DNA from: JADJNW01 sp964596135
GTDB taxonomy: Bacteria; Bacteroidota; Bacteroidia; Chitinophagales; Saprospiraceae
DNA: 7,002 nucleotides
Direction of reading: 5' to 3'
NCBI GenBank assembly: GCA_964596135.1
Contig: CAZQTF010000198.1
Span: 1-7,002 of the forward strand
The translations under genes and the position numbers were made by a program. Positions within the stretch are counted from its first letter, which is position 1; each line of letters opens with the position of its first letter. Below, in pieces: positions 1 through 5,777 of this stretch. Under the pieces are notes generated by a model. The model saw only the letters and a program-made list of their open reading frames with translations. It had not been told where the DNA came from and searched no databases.

Positions 1-7
1 AACAATT

Positions 8-15
8 TACCTTTT
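8..15 (+). promoter_or_regulatory. Possible -7 promoter box upstream of the adaptor gene
   Basis: TACCTTTT matches seven of eight positions of the Bacteroidota -7 consensus TAnnTTTG. The matching -33 TTG element would lie before the window, so the promoter cannot be confirmed. Transcription from here would give a leader of roughly 60 bases before the adaptor start. The gene could instead be read through from an upstream ATPase gene. Confidence 0.2.
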
Positions 16-80
16 CTTTCAATTACTCTCTTTTTTGTCCTGTACTTAGTATTTTCTTAAAATGCCAAAGCCCCTGCTAT

Positions 81-1472
81 ATGAACCTCAAAACATTTAC
101 TATTCCCATCATATTAATAGCTGTCGCTATTGCCGGTTGGTTCTGGCTGCGCCCTGCCGACACAAAGAAAGAAACCGCCGAACTGATTACCCGCGTCCGG
201 AAGGGAGAATTCAAAGTAAAAGTCACAGCTACTGGCGAATTGCAAGCCAAACGCTCCGAGAAAATTCGCGGACCGCAGGGCATGCGCACCGTAGGCATCT
301 GGCAAACCAACATCAATGATATGGTGCCGGAAGGCACCCTGGTGAAAGAAGGTGATTACGTGGCTTCGCTTGACCAAACCGAGCTGACCAATAAAATGCG
401 GGACGCCCAGACCGAAATTGACAAAATCCTCACCCAACTGGAGCAGGCGAAAATTGATACCGCCATCGAAATGCGCGGGCTGCGCGACCAGTTGGTCAAT
501 CTTCAGTTTCAGAAAAAAGAAAAAGAACTGCAACTCGAACAGGCGCGGTACGAGCCGCAAAGCGTGATCCAGCAAGCCAAACTCGATCTCGAACGTACCG
601 ACCGCGACTATAAACAATTGCTGCAAAAACTCCAGCTGACCAAAGAAAAATCGGATGCCAAAATCGCAGAAATCAACGCCTCGCTACGGCAAAACCAGGA
701 CAAATTCAATCGCCTGGCGCAATTGTCCGGCGAATTCACGGTCAACGCACCTAAAGCCGGGATGGTCATCTACACTCGTAGCTGGGATGGTAGCAAAGTC
801 GGCCCTGGCTCGCAGATCAGCTCCTGGGAGCCAACCGTAGCGGAATTGCCCGATCTGAGCGACATGATTTCCAAAACCTACGTCAACGAAGTGGATATCA
901 GCCGCGTGCAAAAAGGACAGGAAGTGACGCTGAAAATTGACGCATTCCCCGACAAAACCTATACCGGCAAGGTTATCCAGGTTGCCAATATCGGCGAGCA
1001 ACTCAAAGATTACGATGCCAAAGTCTTCGAAGTGATCATCCAGGTGAACGAAACCGATTCAATCATGCGTCCTGCGATGACCACCAGCAATGAAATCATC
1101 GCTTATATTTATCCTGACGTATTGTCTCTTCCTATTGAAGCATTGCAGAGCGATAGCGTTTCTTTTGTGTACAAAAAACAGGATGGAAAAATTGTCAAGC
1201 AGGAAGTGCTCACCGGTGAAAGCAATGATGATGAGATCATTATCGAATATGGTTTGGCAGAGAATGACGAAGTATTTCTGACGACACCTGAAGATACCGA
1301 CCAACTGGAATTTGTGCCCCTGCCAGCTAAAGTGAAAGAAGAAATCCGCAAAAAGCAGCAAGAAGCACGCAAAAAACGCGAAGCCGAAGCACTTGCCCGC
1401 AGCAAGCAAGTACAGGAAACGCCCATCCAATCGGACGACGGTGGCGGCGGCGGATTTATCATCATCAACTGA
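81..1472 (+). CDS. HlyD/MacA-family periplasmic adaptor of an ABC efflux system
   Basis: This 463-residue protein should bridge the inner-membrane permease encoded next to it and the TolC-type channel encoded third, forming the periplasmic part of a tripartite exporter. An uncleaved membrane anchor spans about residues 7-24. The first lipoyl half-motif lies around 84-100 (EGTLVKEGDYVASLDQTEL). A long helical hairpin follows at about 103-215, rich in Q, K, E and L, with its likely turn near P159. The second lipoyl half lies around 218-245 (VNAPKAGMVIYTRSWDGSKV). A beta-barrel region spans about 263-345 and a membrane-proximal domain about 347-410. I do not see a clean R-x6-L-x6-S TolC-contact triad at the hairpin tip; R156, I163 and L170 occupy comparable spacing. 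The tail is odd: a charged K/R/E helix (416-445), then five glycines and FIIIN. The frame is open to the window edge, but 81 is the only in-frame ATG ahead of the anchor helix. The transported substrate cannot be told from sequence. Confidence 0.93.
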   Translation: MNLKTFTIPIILIAVAIAGWFWLRPADTKKETAELITRVRKGEFKVKVTATGELQAKRSEKIRGPQGMRTVGIWQTNINDMVPEGTLVKEGDYVASLDQTELTNKMRDAQTEIDKILTQLEQAKIDTAIEMRGLRDQLVNLQFQKKEKELQLEQARYEPQSVIQQAKLDLERTDRDYKQLLQKLQLTKEKSDAKIAEINASLRQNQDKFNRLAQLSGEFTVNAPKAGMVIYTRSWDGSKVGPGSQISSWEPTVAELPDLSDMISKTYVNEVDISRVQKGQEVTLKIDAFPDKTYTGKVIQVANIGEQLKDYDAKVFEVIIQVNETDSIMRPAMTTSNEIIAYIYPDVLSLPIEALQSDSVSFVYKKQDGKIVKQEVLTGESNDDEIIIEYGLAENDEVFLTTPEDTDQLEFVPLPAKVKEEIRKKQQEARKKREAEALARSKQVQETPIQSDDGGGGGFIIIN

Positions 1473-1520
1473 TTTTTTGATTCCCAGTGCTCAATTGTAA
1501 ATGGTCAATCCCTTAACCCC

Positions 1521-2858
1521 ATGCAAAGAATTCTTTTCAATTTTCTGCTGGCAATGGAAGCAGTGATGGCAAACCGTTTGCGGGCATTTCTCACCGGGCT
1601 GGGCATTTTGTTTGGCGTAGCGGCAGTCATCGCCATGCTGGCAATCGGTACCGGCGCCAAGCAATCCATTCTCGACCGGATGAAGCTCATTGGTACCAAT
1701 AACATTGTCATCAAAGCGGTCATTCCCGACGAAAATGCTGAAAAAGCGCAAGCGACATCCAGCAGCGGCAATAATGCAGGAGAAAACAACAAGCGCCCCT
1801 GGTCGCCAGGGTTAACCCTGGATGATCTGAACGCCATCCAAACGGTTTTGCCCAACATTGAAAATGTCAGCCCGGAAGTGGTCCTTTCCACCTCTATTAT
1901 TCAATCCGGCAAGTTGGAAAAAGGACGCTGCGTCGGTGTAACCAATGCTTTTTTTGAACTCAACAACCTTACCCTGAGCGCCGGGCAATTTTTTCATCGC
2001 GAACACTTCGACGGCGGGCGCCCTGTCTGCATCATCGGCAAAAATATCCAGACCAAATTCTTTCCGAATGATTCGCCGTTAGGGCAAAAAATAAAAGCCG
2101 GAAACACCTGGCTGACCGTCATTGGTGTGCTGGAAAAAAGACAGGCAAGCCGCGAAAGCCTCGAGAATCTTGGCATACGCGACTACAACGACGATGTGTA
2201 CATCCCCGTCACCGCTGCATTGCTGCGCTTCAAAAACCGGGGGCTAATCACCCGCGCTGATCTGCGCCAACAATTTGACAATGGAAGCCCGAAAAAGGAT
2301 GAGAATTACCATCAACTCGACCGCGCAGTCGTTCGCGTTGCCGATTCCAAATACTTGCGCGCCACCGCCGATGTGGCTGCCCGCCTGCTCAAGCGCCGCC
2401 ACGAAGAAGTGATTGATTTTGAGATCGAAGTCCCCGAATTGCTACTCGAAGAGCAACAAAAAACCCAGGAAACCTTCAACTTCGTGCTGGCGGCAATTGC
2501 GGGTATTTCGCTGCTGGTTGGGGGTATTGGCATTATGAATATCATGCTGGCATCGGTGCTGGAGCGCATCAAGGAAATCGGCGTACGACGATCGCTTGGC
2601 GCTACGCAGACCGATATTATTCAACAATTTCTCTTCGAAGCAGTATTTATTAGCCTTTTGGGTGGATTACTGGGCGTTTTTCTGGGCGTCATTGCTGCCA
2701 ATATTATCACCCAATCCTTTCAAATTCCGGCAGTCGTGTCAGCGTGGTCGGTAATTTTGTCTTTCGGCGTAGCCGCTTCAGTGGGATTGGTTTTTGGCAT
2801 TTTTCCGGCACGCAGCGCCGCGCAGCAAGACCCAATTAAGGCTTTGAGGGTAGAATAA
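1521..2858 (+). CDS. MacB/FtsX-type ABC transporter permease (no ATPase domain)
   Basis: This is a 445-residue inner-membrane subunit of an ABC exporter of the MacB/LolCE/FtsX superfamily, in which ATP hydrolysis is thought to drive movement of the periplasmic domain rather than transport through the membrane. The first membrane helix is at about 23-45 (FLTGLGILFGVAAVIAMLAI), followed by a large periplasmic MacB-core domain to about residue 318. Three helices follow at about 321-345, 371-397 and 407-430. The cytoplasmic coupling segment ERIKEIGVRRSLGAT (348-362) and the C-terminal signature PARSAAQQDPIKALRVE are classic for the family. Unlike E. coli MacB there is no N-terminal nucleotide-binding domain: no Walker A or ABC signature motif occurs. 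A polar low-complexity stretch (about 69-96, many N, S, A, E) interrupts the early periplasmic domain. It starts 48 bases after the adaptor gene and is probably co-transcribed with it. A role in drug, lipid, peptide or lipoprotein export is possible; the substrate is unknown. Confidence 0.94.
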   Translation: MQRILFNFLLAMEAVMANRLRAFLTGLGILFGVAAVIAMLAIGTGAKQSILDRMKLIGTNNIVIKAVIPDENAEKAQATSSSGNNAGENNKRPWSPGLTLDDLNAIQTVLPNIENVSPEVVLSTSIIQSGKLEKGRCVGVTNAFFELNNLTLSAGQFFHREHFDGGRPVCIIGKNIQTKFFPNDSPLGQKIKAGNTWLTVIGVLEKRQASRESLENLGIRDYNDDVYIPVTAALLRFKNRGLITRADLRQQFDNGSPKKDENYHQLDRAVVRVADSKYLRATADVAARLLKRRHEEVIDFEIEVPELLLEEQQKTQETFNFVLAAIAGISLLVGGIGIMNIMLASVLERIKEIGVRRSLGATQTDIIQQFLFEAVFISLLGGLLGVFLGVIAANIITQSFQIPAVVSAWSVILSFGVAASVGLVFGIFPARSAAQQDPIKALRVE

Positions 2859-2864
2859 AAATAT

Positions 2865-2880
2865 TGGCAACAAATTGCCA
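2865..2880 (+). repeat. Small hairpin just after the permease stop codon
   Basis: TGGCAA and TTGCCA form a perfect six-base inverted repeat around a CAAA loop, six bases after the permease stop. No run of T follows (the next bases are TAAAATAGC), so it is not a standard intrinsic terminator. It could slow 3'-end decay or partly attenuate transcription before the TolC-type gene, or it may be chance. Confidence 0.4.
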
Positions 2881-2932
2881 TAAAATAGCAGCAACCTTGT
2901 AACCTCCATATCTAAAGAACCCTGTTAAAGAC

Positions 2933-4414
2933 ATGCGTAAAATTACTTTTTTTCTCTTCGCAATCACCCTGAGTGGCAGCCTGCCGGCACAAGAGCCTGA
3001 ATGGTATCGCCTGACACTGGAAGAAGTCGTACAAATCGCTCAGAGCGACGCCCCAGATGTGCAACTCGCCAAAACGAGGCTCAGCAATCGTTTCTGGTCG
3101 TACCAGTCCTTTTTGGCAGATTACAAACCGCTCATTAATCTGAGCGCCACTTTGCCCAATCTCAACCGTTCGATCAATGCAATCATTCTGCCCGATGGCG
3201 GAGAAGCATTCATTCAGCGATCGCTGATGAGCAATCAGGTTGGTATTTCCCTTCAGCAGGATATTGCGCTTACCGGCGGTACGATTTTTCTCAATACCGG
3301 CTTACGGCGACTGGATATTTTCGCGGCAAGCGGCAATCCCGGCTCGATCTCCTACCTCTCAACACCCGTCTCCATTAGTTTTGTGCAGCCGATTTTTGGA
3401 TTTAATGCGCTGAAATGGAACAAAAAAGTAGAGCCATTGCGCTATCAGGAAGCCAAACGTCGGTTTTCGGAAGACATGGAACAAACTGCACTGGATGCCG
3501 CGCAATTGTTTTTTGAAGTGCTGATTGCTCAGCTCAATCTGGAAGCAGCCCAACAGGAAAAATCCAACGCCGATACCTTGTATGAAATTTCTAAAGGGCG
3601 TTTTGAAGTAGGGAAAATCGCAGAAACTGAACTACTCCAAATCGAATTGAGCGTGGCAAATGCTGAGAATTTACTGGCGCAGGCAACACTGAACCTACAA
3701 TCGAGCACCGAGCAATTGCGCAATTTCCTTGGCATTCAACGAGCAGTGGGTTTTGAGATGATTCCGCCCACCGATATTCCCGCATTTATCGTTGATGCGG
3801 ATAAAGCCCTGCAATATGCACTGCAAAACCGCAGCGAAACCATCGCTTATGAACGGCGCCTGCGCGAAGCCGAACGCGAAGTCGCTCGCTCTGAAGGAGA
3901 AACCGGACCGCAGGTCAATCTTTTCGGCAATTTTGGGCTTTCACAAACCGCCGGCAATCTCTCCGATGCTTATCGCGATCCGCTCAATCAGGAACAGGTA
4001 ACACTGGGGCTGGAGATACCACTCGCCGACTGGGGCAAACAAAAAGCCCGCCGCGAAGTAGCCCGTTCCAACCTCGATCTGGAACAAATGAATGTAACCC
4101 AGGAGCGGGTAAATTTTGAGCGGAATATTTTGTTGAAAGTACAGCAATTCGATCTCGTGCGCAATCAGGTGCAACGCGCTTTGCGCGCCTATGAAGTCTC
4201 GCGGAAACGTCAGGAAATGACACGGAACCGCTATTACATAGGCAAGATCGGAATCACCGATTTGAATATTGCCGTGCAGGAGCAAGAATCCGCACGCCGC
4301 AATTATGTCAACGCTTTGCAAAGCTTTTGGCTGGCTTACTACGACCTGCGTCGCAGCACTTTGTACGATTTTGCAAATGACCGCTCGCTTGTCAGTCTGC
4401 CTGATGGGTTTTGA
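2933..4414 (+). CDS. TolC-family outer membrane efflux protein
   Basis: This 493-residue protein is the outer-membrane exit channel expected to dock with the adaptor encoded two genes upstream. A signal peptide is visible at the N-terminus (MRKITFFLFAITLSGSLPAQ), with probable cleavage near residues 19-20. The body shows the internal duplication typical of the family. The first repeat contains GRFEVGKIAETELLQIELSVANAE (about 222-245) and the second contains NRYYIGKIGITDLNIAVQEQESARRNY (about 432-458); both follow long coiled helices. Strand-like segments occur around 103-122 and 143-153 in the first half, and around 326-338 and 354-365 in the second, consistent with the beta-barrel strands. 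The length is normal for a Bacteroidota TolC homologue. There is no lipid-attachment cysteine after the signal peptide. It starts 74 bases after the permease, with a small hairpin in the gap. TolC channels can be shared among several pumps, but the position argues that this one serves the neighbouring ABC system. Confidence 0.94.
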   Translation: MRKITFFLFAITLSGSLPAQEPEWYRLTLEEVVQIAQSDAPDVQLAKTRLSNRFWSYQSFLADYKPLINLSATLPNLNRSINAIILPDGGEAFIQRSLMSNQVGISLQQDIALTGGTIFLNTGLRRLDIFAASGNPGSISYLSTPVSISFVQPIFGFNALKWNKKVEPLRYQEAKRRFSEDMEQTALDAAQLFFEVLIAQLNLEAAQQEKSNADTLYEISKGRFEVGKIAETELLQIELSVANAENLLAQATLNLQSSTEQLRNFLGIQRAVGFEMIPPTDIPAFIVDADKALQYALQNRSETIAYERRLREAEREVARSEGETGPQVNLFGNFGLSQTAGNLSDAYRDPLNQEQVTLGLEIPLADWGKQKARREVARSNLDLEQMNVTQERVNFERNILLKVQQFDLVRNQVQRALRAYEVSRKRQEMTRNRYYIGKIGITDLNIAVQEQESARRNYVNALQSFWLAYYDLRRSTLYDFANDRSLVSLPDGF

Positions 4415-4421
4415 TGATCTG

Positions 4422-4445
4422 ATTCCTGATAACATTATTCCTAAT
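4422..4445 (+). repeat. Imperfect direct repeat ATTCCT(G/A)AT
   Basis: ATTCCTGAT (4422-4430) and ATTCCTAAT (4437-4445) are nine-base copies with one mismatch, 15 bases apart start to start. The second copy forms the left arm of the palindrome at 4438-4454. Tandem half-sites plus a palindrome are what a regulator-binding region can look like, but chance in AT-rich intergenic DNA is possible. Confidence 0.35.
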
Positions 4446-4454
4446 CATTAGGAA
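4438..4454. promoter_or_regulatory. Perfect 17-base odd palindrome, possible operator
   Basis: TTCCTAAT-C-ATTAGGAA has eight perfectly complementary bases on each side of a single central base. It lies 23 bases after the TolC-type stop and ends 20 bases before the candidate -33 TTG of the next gene. The short centre and the lack of a following T-run favour a DNA site for a dimeric regulator over an intrinsic terminator. Transcribed, it could still form a six-pair stem with a five-base loop and act as a weak 3' end for the export operon. Which protein binds, if any, is unknown. Confidence 0.45.
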
Positions 4455-4458
4455 GGGG

Positions 4459-4473
4459 ATAATCAATATAATC
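4459..4473 (+). repeat. ATAATC direct repeat before the promoter
   Basis: Two exact ATAATC hexamers (4459-4464 and 4468-4473) sit nine bases apart, start to start, directly upstream of the candidate -33 TTG. The same stretch also forms a weak inverted repeat, GGAT(A)AT with AT(A)ATCC, over 4457-4474. Short and AT-rich, so it may be chance. Confidence 0.25.
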
Positions 4474-4474
4474 C

Positions 4475-4501
4475 TTGAAAAATAAACTTTCCGTACCTTG
4501 T
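4475..4501 (+). promoter_or_regulatory. Candidate Bacteroidota-type promoter for the CvfB-like gene
   Basis: TTG at 4475-4477 is followed after 16 bases by TACCTTGT at 4494-4501, which keeps the TAnnTT core of the Bacteroidota -7 consensus TAnnTTTG but has GT for TG at the end. The preceding CCG context also resembles many promoters in this phylum. Transcription would start near 4507, leaving a leader of only about ten bases. This suggests the CvfB-like gene is expressed separately from the export genes. Confidence 0.5.
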
Positions 4502-4507
4502 CGGAAA
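4488..4507. promoter_or_regulatory. Inverted repeat bracketing the -7 box, possible operator
   Basis: TTTCCG (4488-4493) and CGGAAA (4502-4507) are perfect inverted copies separated by exactly the eight bases of the candidate -7 box. A protein bound here would cover the promoter and the start point, which fits repression. In RNA it would be a six-pair stem with an eight-base loop, but most of it lies before the expected transcript start, so a DNA role is more likely. A six-base dyad alone can arise by chance. Confidence 0.35.
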
Positions 4508-4517
4508 TATCCACCGG

Positions 4518-5354
4518 ATGATTCAAATCGGACAATACAATACCTTGCCGGTAACGCGTAAAACCGCCAATGGCTTATATCTTGGCGACCAGGACATCGA
4601 AGAAGTGCTGCTGCCTTGGAAATATGCGCCCCAAAATACTTCTATCGGCGATCAACTGCGTGTTTTTATTTATTTCGACAGCGAAGACCGCATGATCGCT
4701 ACTACTCTGAAGCCTAAAATCACCCTGCATCGCTTTGCTTATCTGCAAGTGAAAGACGTAACGCCGCACGGTGCTTTTCTCGACTGGGGTTTGGAAAAAG
4801 ACCTCTTTGTACCTTTCCGGGAACAACCGCGCAAAATGCTCAAAGGCAAGTATTATCTGGTCTATCTGTATTTGGATGAAGATTCCGAACGGCTGGCAGC
4901 CTCCGCTCGCATCACGCGCTTTTTGAACAACAGGGAACTCACCGTCAAAGAAGGCGACGAGGTGGAAGTACTCATCTGGGAACCGACCGATCTGGGTATG
5001 AACGTCATCGTCAATCAGCAATACAAAGGGTTGATTTATTACAACGAACTTCATGCACAGGTACAACCCGGCGATACGCGGCGCGGCTACATCAGCAAGA
5101 TCAGGGAAGACAACAAATTAGACGTGGTGCTGCAAAAGCCTGGCTACGAAAACATTGAACCCAGCATTGAAAAAATTCTGCAGGTCCTGCGCACACGGGG
5201 CGGTTATCTCCCCCTCACCGACAAAAGCGAGCCGAATGAAATTGCTAAGTTGCTGGAAATGAGTAAAAAAACCTTTAAAAAAGCCATCGGATCGCTCTAC
5301 AAACAACGTCTGGTCCGACTGGAAGATGATGGCGTATATTTACAGGGAAAGTAA
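4518..5354 (+). CDS. cvfB: CvfB-like RNA-binding protein with S1-like domains and winged helix
   Basis: This 278-residue cytoplasmic protein has the length and domain order of the CvfB/YitL family, whose Firmicutes members bind RNA and affect virulence-gene or growth-related expression. Three S1-like barrels are suggested. The first covers about residues 1-63 (GQYNTLPVTRKTANGLYLGD). The second covers 68-135, with the clear S1 pattern VTPHGAFLDWGLEKDLFVPF at 81-100. The third covers about 140-208, with GDEVEVLIWEPTDLGMNVIV and a YKGLIYYNEL stretch. A C-terminal winged-helix domain covers about 213-278: EPSIEKILQVLRTRGGYLPL, then EIAKLLEMSKKTFKKAIGSLYKQRLVRL, ending in a short strand, DGVYLQ. 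The start is supported by the candidate promoter just upstream and by the N-terminal S1 fold beginning at once. No Shine-Dalgarno sequence is visible. The intergenic region before it is rich in symmetric sequence, suggesting its own regulation. The RNA targets in this phylum are not known to me. Confidence 0.88.
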   Translation: MIQIGQYNTLPVTRKTANGLYLGDQDIEEVLLPWKYAPQNTSIGDQLRVFIYFDSEDRMIATTLKPKITLHRFAYLQVKDVTPHGAFLDWGLEKDLFVPFREQPRKMLKGKYYLVYLYLDEDSERLAASARITRFLNNRELTVKEGDEVEVLIWEPTDLGMNVIVNQQYKGLIYYNELHAQVQPGDTRRGYISKIREDNKLDVVLQKPGYENIEPSIEKILQVLRTRGGYLPLTDKSEPNEIAKLLEMSKKTFKKAIGSLYKQRLVRLEDDGVYLQGK

Positions 5355-5393
5355 ATATCGCATCATAAATTATTAAAACCAATCAGACAGATC

Positions 5394-5777
5394 ATGAATT
5401 TCAAAAAGACACTTCTGCCGATTCTACTTGCTACCATCTGGATAAGTTTGTCTGAGTTTTTTCGCAATGAAGTGCTGGTAAAATCATTATGGGTAGAACA
5501 TTATAAATCATTAGGGTTAGTTTTCCCCGCTGAACCAATCAATGGCGCCATCTGGGGATTGTGGTCGCTTTTATTGGCCATTGCCATTTATATCCTGTCA
5601 AAAAAGTTTTCTCTGTTGCAAACGGCCCTCCTTGCCTGGTTTATGGGCTTCGTATTGATGTGGGTAGTGATCGCCAATATGGGCGTTTTGCCGGATCAAC
5701 TTTTGTGGGCAGCGGTTCCGTTGAGCTTGCTGGAGGCTTTCCTTGCCGCCTGGATTATTAAAAAGCTGACTTCATGA
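5394..5777 (+). CDS. Small four-helix integral membrane protein, function unknown
   Basis: I do not recognise a characterised family for this 127-residue protein. Four hydrophobic segments are visible at about 6-22, 50-68, 74-96 and 102-122. A polar, charged stretch lies between the first two (SEFFRNEVLVKSLWVEHYKSLG), and a short basic end (KKLTS) follows the last. The positive KK near the N-terminus, the KK at 70-71 and the KK at 123-124 suggest that both ends and the second loop face the cytoplasm, leaving the 23-49 loop outside. No signal peptidase site, cysteine pair or catalytic motif is apparent. Its stop codon overlaps the start of the CPBP protease gene in an ATGA arrangement, which implies co-transcription and probably translational coupling. 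A partner, substrate or immunity-like role relative to that protease is conceivable but unproven. Confidence 0.8.
   Translation: MNFKKTLLPILLATIWISLSEFFRNEVLVKSLWVEHYKSLGLVFPAEPINGAIWGLWSLLLAIAIYILSKKFSLLQTALLAWFMGFVLMWVVIANMGVLPDQLLWAAVPLSLLEAFLAAWIIKKLTS

Noticed and set aside
50..57. TATTTTCT as a -7 promoter box close to the adaptor start
   Set aside because: The nearest upstream TTG (35-37) is only 12 bases away, too short for the usual spacing, and the last two bases do not fit the consensus.
62..319. Open frame starting with the ATG at 62, upstream of the adaptor start
   Set aside because: It overlaps the adaptor gene in another frame, and its product is rich in R, H and Y without a fold. 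The adaptor frame has a clear anchor helix and lipoyl motifs.
114..626. Minus-strand open frame of 170 codons opposite the adaptor
   Set aside because: It is the complement of the coiled-coil coding region. Its phenylalanine/leucine-rich product is a reflection of lysine/glutamate codons on the other strand.
3941..4435. Minus-strand open frame of 164 codons opposite the TolC gene end
   Set aside because: It lies almost wholly opposite conserved TolC-family coding sequence and shows no recognisable domain or promoter of its own.
4575..5066. Minus-strand open frame of 163 codons opposite the CvfB-like gene
   Set aside because: It is the antisense shadow of S1-like domain coding sequence, with no recognisable motifs.
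5335..5342. TATATTTA as a promoter box for the small membrane protein gene
   Set aside because: It matches TAnnTTTG except for the last base, but no TTG element lies at the right distance upstream and it sits within the end of the CvfB-like coding sequence.
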